DNA of 64,000 nucleotides from Sabethes cyaneus. Taxonomy: Eukaryota; Arthropoda; Insecta; Diptera; Culicidae. Numbering within the stretch: position 1 is the stretch's first letter; each line of letters opens with the position of its first letter. Location of the stretch: positions 55,531,544-55,595,543 of the forward strand of contig NC_071354.1 in NCBI RefSeq assembly GCF_943734655.1. Direction: 5' to 3'. A model generated the notes under the pieces. It had not been told where the DNA came from. It did not search any database and saw only the letters and a program-made list of their open reading frames with translations. This document shows positions 48,065 through 61,091 of this stretch, piece by piece. The position numbers and the translations under genes were made by a program.

Positions 48065-48159
48065 TCCATAATGTATATTATAAGTTGATATAAGAGTGAC
48101 ATTTCGTGTAAAATAGATCATAACATTCGAACAGCTCACGAATAAACGTTGTTTGAGAT

Positions 48160-48300
48160 ATATAGCTACACATCTATAGTTTTATGTCATTGGCGCACAT
48201 CAATACTTTGAAACGATTGAACACAAAGGGAACATTGTCAACAAACAAAATGAAAAGTAAAGGAACTAAATGAGATCCCTGTGAAACGTACTTACTAACT
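48160..48300 (-). mobile_element. Jockey-like reverse transcriptase palm fragment
   Basis: Minus-strand translation VSQGSHLVPLLFILFVDNVP, then VLMCANDIKL. These correspond to the (I/V)PQGSxLGPLLF and YADDIKL motifs, with P to S and D to N changes, so it is dead. It sits directly beside the RTE fragment. Confidence 0.65.
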
Positions 48301-48309
48301 TCTGCCAAC

Positions 48310-49790
48310 CGACATCCGGGATGGCTCTTACCGTATCAAAAATTCCTCTTTATTCCACTGTACTTGGTCCTGGGTTACTAGTCGCCAATTCGTTGAGTGT
48401 CTCGATACAGAGAAGTCTGCTTCAACCTGCTCGAGCCATTTAGCACGTTGGGTTATGTTTCTGGTTCTGGTGCCGGTTGGGTTCTTAAAGAGAACTGCAC
48501 AGTCGTCCGGCATCCTTGCGACGTGGCCAGCCCACCGTAGTCTCCCAACTTTCGTCAGGTGTACGATGAGAATCTCTCCACGTAGTGCCTGCTGCCTGCA
48601 ATTCGTGGTTCATACCACCCTCTACTTTCCATTGTACTCCGCCAAAAATAGTCCGCAACATCTTTCGTTCAAATACGGCAAGTGCACGTATGTCTTCCAT
48701 AAGAAAAGCCACCGTTTCAAGCCCGTAGTGGAGTACCGGTCTGATTAGCGTTTTGTACATCGTCACCTTCGTACGGCGGCGTATGCTCCTTGATCGGAGC
48801 GTCTTGCGGAGGGAAAAGTACGGACGACTTCCAGCTTGTATGCGTCGTTGTATCTCCTTAATCATAGTATTGTCGTCGGTCACCAGAGATCCCAAATATA
48901 CGAACTCATCAACCACTTCCAGTTCATCGCCGTCGATAGTCACTGTCCGTGGGAGGCAACTGTTGTTTTCTCTGGAACCTCTTCCTACCATTTTCGACGC
49001 ATTGATTTGTATCCCAATCGTCCTAGCTTCTGTTTTCAATCTGGCGTATATCCCAAAGGTTTCTAGTAATGATGTCGAGGTCATCTGCGAAGGCTAGGTG
49101 TAGGCTGAAGACTTGCTGAAGACCATTCCTCTCGTTTCGATGCCCGTCTATCCCCTTGCCGACAGGACAATCCATCCCCTTGCCGCAACCCTCTGCGCGA
49201 AAGGACTCGATAGTGCCCCCGAGTCGTGCACGTAGCATTCGCCCCAGGGTAGCTTTGATCAGCTGTGTCAGTTTGTCCGGAAAACCGTACTCATGTATTA
49301 TCTGCCACAGCTGTTCGCGCTCAATTGTATCGTATGCTGCCTTGAAATCCACGAGAATATGATGCGTGGGCACGTTGTACTCCCGACATCCCTAGAGGAT
49401 TTGTCGGAGAGTAAACATTGGATCTGTAGTAGCACAAGCCCACCTGATACTGCCCTAAGAAGTCTCTTGCTATTGAGCATAGACGACGACATAGAGCACC
49501 TTGAGGCGGCGTTGACTAGCGTAATGCCGCGGTAATTACAGCAATATAATCTGATCGTCTTTTTTTGTAGATCGGACAAACCCCACCTTCAATTTACTCC
49601 TCCGGTAGTTTCTCATCATCCCAAATCCTTGAAATTATCCAGTGAAGTGCCGTTACTAGCGGTCGTTGGCCTTTTCTGTACAGTTCTGCCGGGAATCGGT
49701 TTTTCCGGCGGCTCTATTATTCTTCAGCTGACCGATTTCTCGCTGGATCTCTTCAAGAACCCCGTGGAATCCCGGCTGTTGCGTTTACTG
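48310..49790 (-). mobile_element. RTE-like LINE reverse transcriptase (decayed, long)
   Basis: Minus-strand order from 49790: EIQREIGQLKNNRAAGK, IISRIWDDEKLPEE, CCNYRGITLVNAA, HHILVDFKAAYDTIEREQLW, a RAEGCGKGMD block where the GLRQGD box is expected, LHLAFADDLDII (intact ADD), IQINASKM, VVDEFVYLGSLVTDDN, KVTMYKTLIRPVLHYGLETV and a C-terminal RAKWLEQVEADF...NWR block to 48328. Several frameshifts and stops. It lies in p38 intron 1. Confidence 0.9.
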
Positions 49791-50149
49791 CGTCGTCAGA
49801 AAGGTGTCAATTGAATCGGACATATAAAAAATATTTTATCTAAAATAAAGCAAAAAAGTTATTCCCATAGGTTTAGTTTCTTACATTTTTGCAAATTTAG
49901 AAATGTGTTTGTGAGCTTAATACACTATCTTCCAAATACATTCAAGTTGCTTTTTACACGAAGGGTACGTTCCGCATCAATCAAAATCGCGTAAATTCCG
50001 AAAATCGCGTAGAAATAGTCACGTAAAGCAAAAACCGCGTAAGAAGCGACTTCAGTGAGCGTGAATATGTTCCGATACAACCCAGCAACGCTTGGGCGAT
50101 ATTTGAAGCCACGGTCTATGGCCATCTATTGTTCCATGTGAAATCATAC
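49791..50149. other. p38 intron 1, non-coding spacer
   Basis: Contains a patch of AATCGCGTAAATTCC / CGCGTAGAAATAGTC words at 49980-50045 like the one at 39170-39350. Confidence 0.45.
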
Positions 50150-51460
50150 ATCTCTACTTCACAACATGGACTTTATCCTGGCCAAGCAGTCTCAACCCAC
50201 TGAATGGAGTTTACCTTGCTTTGTCTGCGTACTACGGAACAGGGCAATCAGATCGACGCCATTTACACTGATCTGCAAGCGGCTTTCGATCGAGTCAATC
50301 ATGATACTTTGCTTGCTAAACTCGACAAATTGGGAGTGTCAACTAATTTGCTTTCATAGCTTAACTCATCTACACAATCGTAAAATCGCTGTTAAATTGG
50401 GTCCCAGTCAATCGACATGGTTCCAGAATGGCTCTGGAATTCCACAAGGTAGTATTTTAGGACCTTTGCTATTCTCGCTGTTCGTGAACGACGTCACTCG
50501 ACTGCTACCTTCTGGAACAAGGCTGTCCTACGCTGATGATATAAAAAGCTTCAGCTTGCAGCTTCAGAAATGTACCGTTATAAGCTTCACTCGTAAAAAA
50601 CAGCCTCTGGTGTTCAATTACTGCATCAACGGAACGTCACTACAGCGGAGTAACAACGTCACGGATCTAGGCGTTGTACTAGATAGTCAGATGACGTTCA
50701 GACCACATTATAGCTTTATTATTAACAAAGCGTCTCACCTGCTTGGTACTATATTGCGAATCGGAGGAGATTTCTCTGATCCAGGCACACTACGTACTCT
50801 CTACTACTCCTTAGTCCGTTCCATTCTTGAGACTAGCTGTGCTGTTTGGGATCCTTATTGTACTTATTGGATACTTCGCGTTGAACGAAAACAAAAACAG
50901 TTCATACGTAAGATCTGCGGCAGGCTACCCTGGAGAAACCCTGATGCTCTTCCGCCTTATGAGGAACTTTGTTTGCTAGTTGGGATTACACCTCTTGAGC
51001 AGCGTCGAAAGGATATCATCAAGACTGCTTATCCATAAGATCCTGTTGGGTGCCCTTGACTGCCCTGCTGTTCCGGCGCAGCTTCAGCTATACTGTCCCC
51101 TTCAGCCTCAAAGGAACCAACAGTTCCTACGCGTCGATTCACACCGCACTAACTGTGGACTTCAAGAACCAGTTCGTCGTATGGCTTTGGAGTACAATCG
51201 TCGCAAAAATAGCATGGACTTTTAGCCACCCTTTGGTGCAGTTTTGAAATGTTCTTTTGTATAGTTAAGTTATTTTACTGACTTTGTTCTATGTATTTTT
51301 TATTGTATATTGATATAAAAGGCGCTGGGTTTTTGTGCCACTTTGAGCAAGGGTATGTAACTTACTCAAGGTGGCTTTTCCCAGTCCGATTCCAGCAAAT
51401 TCATTAAGACGTAAAGTCGGATGTCAAATAAATATTAAATAATAATAATAATCACCCTAG
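50150..51460 (+). mobile_element. Jockey-like LINE, 3' half with AAT tail
   Basis: Order: QHGLYPGQAVSTH, IDAIYTDLQAAFDRVNHDTL, GSGIPQGSILGPLLFSLFVN, LSYADDIK (intact YADD), QKCTVISFTRKKQ, VTDLGVVLDSQMTFRPHYSF, ILETSCAVWDPYCTYWILRV, RKICGRLPWRNPDALPPYEE. Frames shift at the DRVNH block, and a short in-frame deletion joins YADDIK to LQLQKCTV, removing about 25-30 expected residues. The 3' end has AATAAATATTAAATAATAAT, a typical Jockey-type tail. It lies in p38 intron 1. Confidence 0.9.
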
Positions 51461-51599
51461 TCAAACCTTGTGAAAAGATCAAACAGAGAGGTAATAGTAT
51501 ATCTACGGCAATTTTACGACATGATAGAAAATCTAGGGGTCGATAACTTCCAAACTTTTTATTCGAATTTTATACTGTACAATTTCTTTAGAGCGTCCA

Positions 51600-52855
51600 C
51601 GTAAAACGGACTTGACCCTTTGAATGGTATCGCTAATGTTCTGCTGGTCCTAATGGAATTCCATCCATCTTGCTGGAAAAAGGTTCTACTAGCCTGATAA
51701 CTGCGCCGTATTCTTACCATGTCTTTGGCAGATGGGAAGTTTCCAACCTTTGATAGTTGTAGTTTCTGTTTCCTGTGTATAAAAGGGGGACAAAATTCAC
51801 ATTGACAATTATCCTCTAATTTTCGGCCCGAGCTCGGTTGCTAAGTAGCTAAGAGCTCATTGTATTGGATCATATTTTTGGAATTTGGAACATATTGTTG
51901 AGGACCAGCATGGATTTATGGCAAACCGCTCTTCTGTGACAAATCTTTTGTCGTTTACTTCCTACATAACGGATGGCTGTAATCATGCAAAGCAAACTGA
52001 TGCAATTTATTTCAACCTGACAGCAGCCTTCACCTCTCGATAGTATTACCCAGAAACCGCCTTAGCCAAACTGGAAAAATTAGGCTTCTACGGTAGGCTA
52101 TCAGCTGGTTACATTCGTGCCTCGTTATTCGTCAGCTACCAGTGAAAATCACTGCTAATTGTTCTAGCAAATTTGCTGCACCGTCTGGCATCCCTCAAGG
52201 TAGCCACCTCGGACCATTAATTTTCCTTATATACTTCAACGATATGCATTTCAAACTGAGAGTTCCCGTTTGTCTTTTGCCGATGGCACGAAGATCTTCA
52301 GCCAGATTAGCGCTATCGCTGATGCCCGTTTGCTTGCCGTTTGCAACAGCAATTGTATACAGTTTTGCAGATTTGTGTAGCACAAACTGTAAGAAGGCTA
52401 ATCCAAGCGAGTGCGCCATTATCACTTTTTCCAAAAAAAAAAGAACTTATCACATTCGTATAACAACAAAAAGAACAAACTGTACCAAAGATTGAGGCAT
52501 GTTGCTGAGTAGTAAGTTATCATTCCACCAGCATATATCTTACGTAGTCCATAAGGTCTCTAAAAATGTCGGTTTCAGCAACATCTACGGTCTAAAGTCT
52601 TTATACTGCTCATTGGTGCATTCAATCCTCGAATATTGCTGTCAACTTGTAAGTTGACAAAATCGAAGCGAAGCGAAGCGTTCCGGCTGCCCTCTTACGC
52701 AATTCGCTGGCAACTCGTGAATCTGGACACCCAAGCTGTCCGTCGCAACATTGCTTGCACTGTTTTCGTGTCCGACTTGCTTACTGCTAGAACGAAATGT
52801 CTAGCTTTACTCGCCAGTATCCGACCTCACGCCCAGCGAAGAATTTAGCGAACGA
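51600..52855 (+). mobile_element. Second Jockey-like LINE fragment, same strand
   Basis: Blocks: GPNGIPSILLEKGSTSLIT, DQHGFMANRSSVTNLLSFTS, DAIYFNLTAAFT, SGIPQGSHLGPLIFLIYFND, SFADGTKIF in a shifted frame, and a C-terminal RLPSYAIRWQLVNLDTQAVR block up to 52848. It is more decayed than its neighbour at 50150 and closer in its PQGSHLGPLIF block to the pair at 4.7-6.9 kb. Confidence 0.8.
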
Positions 52856-54359
52856 AGGATTTTTGCAAATTTCAACCAGACGAGCAATGCATCGAAAGGC
52901 TTAGCACCAGTCAATACTCGATTAAATACTAGGATTCAAATTTCGCATATATGAAGTAAAAACGTGAACAAAAAATTAATTATAAAAGTTTAAATTTAAA
53001 AAAGAGTTTAAACCATTTACGATGATATCAGCATCACGTGAATGTTAAATTAACATCGGCAACATGAGCGCCAAATCAAAAAAAAAACTTGTAATTTTTG
53101 CAAAAAAAACACTGCCTGTTGTTTACGCCCAGCCCAAAGCCTCATTGGCCAATTTTAAAACCAGATGAATCTAGTTGGTAACAGCACAAATTGTACAAAG
53201 CTTTTAGCAGCAAAACCTCAATACCTCTATCAGGTTGATTGCCTTAACTATCAATTTCATCGCTTTCTAAAGCAATGGGAAATAATTGATAAGGAACTGA
53301 AGCGAGAAATCGGGTGTCATACTCGCTGCCACTAGTGAACTCGAAAGACCTTGTCGACAAAGTGACTGGCTCGTACATATCTCGTATTACGACACTTAGT
53401 CTCATAACTTTTTATTGCAGAATACTGCATAACAATTCACGTCACAAATTACGGGCAGCTCCGCAGAATGGTTATATAAAAGTGAATAAAATATGCAGGG
53501 TATTCCAAAAATCTGCTGAAACGCATGTCGATCAAGTGGCTTTAGTCAAATGTTTAATTTATTTTTCTAAGGCAGTTTACTATCAAACCGCCAGGTGTAG
53601 ATATTTTGAATGTCGTCAATCTTAATTTTCACTAACTCACTCGGTCGTGGTCACTTTCAACGAATTGAAAAATGGGTTGTTATTTTCCGTACATCTTAAC
53701 AACTAACAGGTAGTAACCGATAAAATATCTTGCCTAAATTGGTCCCAGTTTTTACTTTCACATACTTGTTCTCACCCATAACTATCGAACCAAACTTGCT
53801 AATGTTTTACCATTCAGTTGCATTAGAGATGGTGTCAATAAACGTTAGTGGTAAAGTTTGCAAACTTTTTTAAACTAAAATTTGCTGAATGAAAGCTACA
53901 CTGTTATGCACACACAATGCAGGTTCCACTAACTGCATCTAGCATGCATGACAGCATGATACTAGTTCGCTTAATTAAGTGTACTAGCATTGCGTGCACA
54001 ATAGTGTTTCGAATTCCTCGCTTAATAGTAGGTAATGGAGATCGGAAAACCAAGTCTTTAGCATGTATGTAGTAGTAGTGATTGAAAAACCTTTCAAAGT
54101 ATGCAACCAAATTGAGCTAGAGTGGTCTGATAAGTGTCACTTTGATGGATTGGTCAACCGTGGCTTTCGGCTAAGTAAATGTTTCCACAGTCAGTACTAT
54201 CCATCGGTGGAGCATAGCAATTACAACAGCAAACATATTAATTAAACATGTCTACGCGCCCTATGTAACACAGCACCAGTAGCCGCGGGCTAGCCGTAAA
54301 TCGCCTTTCCATTAGAACCTTAATTAACTGTGGCACGTTTTTTTTCTTATACTTTACAG
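52856..54359. other. p38 intron 1, last part
   Basis: AT-rich. A 103-codon ORF at 53314-53625 has no domain I recognise. The intron ends with a polypyrimidine tract (TTTTTTTTCTTATACTTTACAG). Confidence 0.5.
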
Positions 54360-54693
54360 CTCTGCGACCGATACCCAGCATAATGCAAAGGTGGCCATCA
54401 AGAAACTGGCGCGCCCTTTTCAGTCGGCAGTTCATGCTAAGCGAACCTATCGCGAACTTCGCATGTTGAAGCACATGAACCACGAAAACATTATTGGCCT
54501 ACTGGATGTGTTCCATCCCGGAGGTAATACGCTGGATTCCTTCCAACAGGTCTACTTGGTCACTCATTTGATGGGGGCGGATCTTAACAACATCATACGA
54601 ACACAACGCCTGTCCGACGATCATGTACAGTTTCTAGTTTACCAGATATTGCGTGGCCTTAAGTATATTCACAGTGCTGGTATTATACACAGG
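54360..54693 (+). CDS. p38: p38 MAP kinase, coding exon 2
   Basis: Residues 35-146: [20 protein letters not shown] with the ATP-anchoring Lys49 in [25 protein letters not shown] with the helix C glutamate; [16 protein letters not shown] in the hinge and beyond; then [18 protein letters not shown]. It ends phase 0 at AGG|GTGAGT. The ORF read-through past 54693 is intron. The sequence is close to other p38 proteins, with an insertion-free ATP lobe. Confidence 0.95.
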
Positions 54694-54928
54694 GTGAGTG
54701 AGTGAATGACTAACTAAGCTCAATCTCGGTTCGTATAAACTGTTGAATGTTTCTTTTGATATTATCGACTTTTAATCGTCACTGAATGCTTGCGTGTTTC
54801 ATAACTGCCGGGTAAATTACCCTTTATTACCCATGTCTCGCCGCTCTGCGCGACATTGGATGCCGTTCTACAAAAGGAATCGCCAGAAAGCGACATACGA
54901 AGCAAAAAACTAGCGAACGGATCGATAA

Positions 54929-56993
<2,065 letters not shown>

Positions 56994-57335
56994 GTTCTAC
57001 AATTGATGAAGGGACGCTAGGGGAAAGTAATGAAGAATTTTTGAATGAAGAAGAAAGAGTGGAAAGGTGAGGGGGGGTGGAAGGTACATGGGTTGAACCA
57101 AGCTATAATCTGAGATTATATCGGATTCGAACCCACAACACCCGCCAGGGCATGTGGCCTGGTTCGACCCATGTACCTTCCAGCATTGAACAAAAGATAT
57201 GAATCACAACGACAATTTGTTGAACATAGCTACCAATTACAACCCCCCCCCCCCCCCTTCACCTTTCCACCCTTTCCCCTCCATTCAAAAATTCTTCATT
57301 ACTTTCCCCGGCCATCCCTTCATCAATTGTAGAAC
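56994..57335. mobile_element. 342-bp hairpin MITE with C/G-rich arms and tRNA-like centre
   Basis: GTTCTACAATTGATGAAGGG at the left and its inverse TTCATCAATTGTAGAAC at the right bound arms of about 95 bp, including a GGTGAGGGGGGG / C-run pairing. A second inner inverted repeat, GGAAGGTACATGGGTTGAAC and TTCGACCCATGTACCTTCC, encloses GGATTCGAACCCACAACACC, which on the minus strand is a tRNA T-arm/box B-like GGGTTCGAATCC. A single arm of the family is at 78-205. Confidence 0.7.
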
Positions 57336-58384
57336 CACCGTTTCAAAAAATATAAATATATGCCTGACCGCATTTCAAGGTCAAGACTAAAAACACGAGG
57401 TTTGGTCTATTATTTTTTCTTTTATTCATCTTACGCTGCTGCTTACACTCGCGGGTAAGAGTGTGAGCCCTCGCGAGCGATCGGTATCAAACACTCGGGT
57501 TGCATTGACGAGCAAGAGCGACGACCGTGGCTGATAGCTAAATACACAATTTTTATTCGACGCAATGCATGAACAAAAAAAGTGAAAGTCCGGAAAAGAT
57601 GCTCATGCCGGCATGTTCGTTAGACCGAGAATGTGTGTGTGTGTGGGAAAATTAGACCACCCGCGCGGGTTTCGCGACCGTGAATGTCAATTCATCACAA
57701 AACGACAACGAGACAAAAACCCCTATTGAAGACTGTACTAAAAAAAGTACGACATCAAAAATGATCACCAAAAATTCATTTATAGTCGGATGTTCTTCAA
57801 ATTTTCAGGAAAAACCTCAGGTACCTTCAGGAAAGGAACATTTTAACGCTCTGTTTCTTCAAAGCCAGCTTATTTTCCAACACCCTAGATATTTCCTAAC
57901 CTTCATGAAACATAAACTGCTCAATCGAGCAAAATTCCTGCTTAATCGGCGGCTTCACGTCTTTTGATACAAAAACAGCATTGCGATTGATCTCTAATGT
58001 CGCCTCCGTGGGACCGCAGGAAGGACAGCCGGCTCTTTTGAAGCCACTCGTCCCGATAGATTTGATTGTACCCATCGTAAGGTACAGCCAGTTCTTCTTG
58101 TCCCACACGCCAAATCGAGAACATTTTGACGAGTTTGTCCACCTTCTTCATTCTTAGCTCTTCGGAAATGACCAACCGTAATGTAGCAGCGTAAATTTAC
58201 AGAATAAACAATTGCTTTGTGAGCGCTTTGATGTAAGTTTCATCGACTCTCGGTACAACTTCCTAACGCAAGATTTCACCACCGAGTTTTGATTGTTGTT
58301 CCGGTTCGATGGGTTCCGAATCTGGAAGACGTAAAGGGCGGCACGTTTCATCCTTCCACAATTTTCTCATGTAAAATTTTCTAG
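57336..58384. other. Non-coding stretch with an unrecognised coding-like patch
   Basis: From 58351 down to about 57896, minus-strand frames give several overlapping open pieces with reasonable composition (MKRAALYVFQIRNPSNRNNN; EELRMKKVDKLVKMFSIWRV; CPSCGPTEATLEINRNAVFV). This is suggestive of a frameshifted pseudogene or a transposon protein, but I recognise no family. The plus-strand ORF 57680-57967 looks random. Confidence 0.3.
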
Positions 58385-59675
58385 AAAGATACCGATGCTA
58401 TCAATGTCATTCACGAACCCTAGAAGCATGTGAGATTTCGTGGTGATGGTGCCGCTTCTCTGGACGCCTGCCTTTCGAATAGCACCTTCCAACGCAAATG
58501 TTGAATAGGAAATTCGATAGCCGAAGAAGTCACCTTGCTTCTAGCCATCCAATGTCACAAACGAGTCCGATGTCTTGCCCGCTATTCTGACGCTTGATGT
58601 TAAACTATCAAGTGTAGCACGTATCAGCCGGGGCAGTTTTGTTGGGAAACCATGGTCAAGCATAATCCGGCCACAGCTCATTTCGTTTAACTAAATCGTA
58701 CACCGCCATGAAGTTTATAAACAAATGGTGAGTCTGCAAGTTGAATTCTCGGAAGTTATCGAAGATTTGTGCGCAAGATTGGTCCGTCGTGGAGCGTCCC
58801 TCTCGAAAACCGCACTGGAATTCGCCAACAAAGGTTTCCAACAAAGGCAACGACCTCAGTCTGAGATGTTTCCTGTTGGATGGCGGAGGGAATTTTGTAT
58901 GCAGAATTGAGGAGAGTAATGCCTCGATAATTGCTGCAATCGAGTCGATGGCCGTTTTCGTAAATAGTACGTATGAGATCTTCCAACCAGTTCGTAGGCA
59001 GTTCCTCCTCAGTCCATACCTTTAGTAGAACCTGATGGATTGCACAACACAGCCATTCGCTCCCGACTATCAAAAGTTCGGCGCAGATCCCGTCCTTTCC
59101 AGCTGCTTTGCCGTTTTCAGCTCTCTCGCTGCTTTTATAACCTCGTCGACAGTTAGTGGATCCACTACTTGTCCATCATCCTCAATCGTTATTCTGTTTC
59201 TGTTGGCAGCTCTATCTTGTTCACCATTCAACAGTACATCGAAATGTTTTTTTCAACGTCTGGCCAACTCCAATCATTTGGTAATCAGGTTCCCCTCCTT
59301 GTCGTTGCATATAACAGGAGTTGGCACGGTCCGGTTCCTGATTCCGTTGTTTGTTCTGAAGAAGTTTCTCGTGCCTCTACTTCGCAAGAACGCGATCCCA
59401 GTCCTGGCGTTTCTTACGACAGTGAAGTCTCTTTTCGGTAGCTCTAGCATCTCGGTATCTCTCTCTGCTCTGGCGTGTTGCAGTTGCAGCCAATATGTGA
59501 CTTCTGGCTCGTTTCTTCTCGTCAGTCACCCGTTGACACCTTGCGTCAAACCACTCACGAAAGTGGCTGCAGCAGTAGTACCCAATACTTCTCGTGCTGT
59601 ATTACATCGTGGATATGCTACCTGACTCGTTCAAGTTTCTTCGTACATTCCTCGCTGGTCTCCGCACGTCTGTGA
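58385..59675 (-). mobile_element. RTE-like LINE, linker and reverse transcriptase fragment
   Basis: Minus-strand order from 59675: WFDARCQRVTDEKKRARSHI, RQSRERYRDARATEKRLHCR, GKDGICAELLIVGSEWLCCA, ENGHRLDCSNYRGITLLNSA, GEFQCGFREGRSTTDQSCAQ, FREFNLQTHHLFINFMAVYD, FALEGAIRKAGVQRSGTITT, HMLLGFVNDIDSIGI (ADD replaced by VND). This is a typical RTE layout downstream of the endonuclease. Frameshifts and stops make it dead. Confidence 0.88.
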
Positions 59676-59689
59676 CATTAAAAAATGTT

Positions 59690-60475
59690 TAAATTGTTTA
59701 AAAAATGAAAATATCAAGATATTCTTTTCTGAGTCAATTTTTATTGAAGTAGTGTTTATTGAGAACCTTTACGACATATTTGGTGGAAGCACCCCCCATT
59801 TGTGCTTTATGACGAGCTTGAGACGTTCTGCTTGGCCAGCATGTACGACCATACATAAAAGTCCAGGGGATTAAGATCCGGTAAGCTGGGAGGCCACAAA
59901 ATCTCATCGAGAAAATCAGTCAAATTCTCCCGACACCACGCTTGGACGATATTCGCCGTGTGGGCCGGTGCGCCGTTCTGTTGAAAGACGCAATGATCTT
60001 TCCCGTCGAGATCACGCAGTGCCGGGGCCACAACCTTCTCCAGAACCTCGGTCGTATAGAACGCGGCGTTGATTTTCACGTTTTTCTCGATAAACACCAG
60101 TGAAAGCTTTCCACACTTGGATACGGCCCCCAAACCTTCAGCGACGCGGCGCTCTGGAACCGCGGGATGTTTATGTGGGACGGGGGGATGCTGGCCAACG
60201 TCGGCACCCACAGCCGATTATTTTGGACATTGTGCGGCTGTTGCAAGAACGACGAATTCGCTCCCTCACCACCTTGATGGCTGCTGGCGTCCTCGCTGAA
60301 CGCGGCCACCCGGATCTAGCACGGTCCTTGGCCGAGCCCGTCTCCCGGTACCGACGGATGGTGTTATAGATGAAATTCCGCTTCACCCCGTGGGATTTCA
60401 ACCGCCGGGCCGCTCACCTCTCGCAAACAACTTTACTACGACGTTGCGGTACGCCTTCATCGCGCGTGGTAAACA
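59690..60475 (-). mobile_element. mariner-like (DD37D, maT type) transposase relic
   Basis: Minus strand: MKAYRNVVVKLFARGERPGG (N-terminal helix-turn-helix) from about 60456, a frameshift, KSHGVKRNFIYNTIRRYRET, GSAKDRARSGWPRSARTP, then in other frames GAVSKCGKLSLVFIEKNVKI, NAAFYTTEVLEKVVAPALRD, CVFQQNGAPAHTANIVQAW and SLPDLNPLDFYVWSYML. Between the residue at FQQ[N] and the D of NPLD there are 37 residues, so the family is DD37D. The second catalytic Asp has become Asn (GAC to AAC) and there are at least two frameshifts. Terminal repeats were not found. Confidence 0.88.
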
Positions 60476-60509
60476 AATAATAAATGACATCAAGTCGACA
60501 CCTTGTGCG

Positions 60510-60801
60510 CAGGGATGCCACATATAATTCTGTGTTTTTTGTTGAAAAAATCTGACAATCTGTACAGCGAGGAAAAATATCTGTGCAAAAATCTGTTCAA
60601 TGCAAAACAATGAGAGTGAAAGAGATAGATAGTCATTTTGCTGACTATTTCCGTCTCTTTCGCTCTCATGTATAAGCTCAAAAATCTGTTTAATCTGTGT
60701 AATTTGGCGAAAATCTGTATTCTATGCATACAGATTCTGTACAGGCGATTTCTTTCTAATATCTGTTAAACACAGAATAATCTGTGCATGTGGCAACCCT
60801 G
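60510..60801. mobile_element. 292-bp MITE with CAGGGATGCCACA ends
   Basis: Starts CAGGGATGCCACATATAATT and ends with the inverse TGTGGCAACCCTG. Subterminal TTCTGTGTTTTTT / AAACACAGAATAATCTGTG also pairs, and ATCTGT/ACAGAT words recur. The centre (about 60609-60670) is a near-palindrome around GAGAGTGAAAGAGATAGA and TCTCTTTCGCTCTCA. It has no coding capacity. Confidence 0.7.
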
Positions 60802-60802
60802 T

Positions 60803-60915
60803 CACGAATGGCCGAAATCCAAATGGCCGAATTTCAACAACAATCACAGAAGGCCGAATCGCGAAAGGCCGAATCACGAATGGCCGAGTTACGAAAGGCC
60901 GATTTTTTTCGGAAT
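60803..60915 (+). repeat. Short-motif array GGCCGAA(T)-N-CGAAT/A
   Basis: Seven imperfect copies of a 14-18 base word (CACGAATGGCCGAA, CAGAAGGCCGAATCGCGAAA, GGCCGAGTTACGAAAGG) directly after the MITE. It resembles in style the TTCCGCGAAA array at 32985. Confidence 0.7.
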
Positions 60916-61091
60916 GCCTAAATAACTATTCATTAAAAAATTTGAATTGGCAGTTAACAAATCAAACAAATCAATTTAATCAAACAAAAAACACAATAAG
61001 CAACACAACTATTTATAGTATAGTATAGACGATTGAAAGTTCTTTCTTCCCCTAAGCGCAAGAAATTTAAAATTATATTTAAAATAAGTAT

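Noticed and set aside
48753..49097. 114-codon plus-strand ORF
   Set aside because: Antisense shadow of the RTE LINE, whose minus-strand motifs are clear.
53314..53625. 103-codon ORF as an extra p38 exon or a separate gene
   Set aside because: No kinase motif, and it does not fit between residues 34 and 35 of p38; no other family recognised.
59035..59625. 196-codon plus-strand ORF, serine/leucine-rich
   Set aside because: Antisense shadow of the RTE linker region encoding YRDARATEKR and GKDGICAELL on the minus strand.
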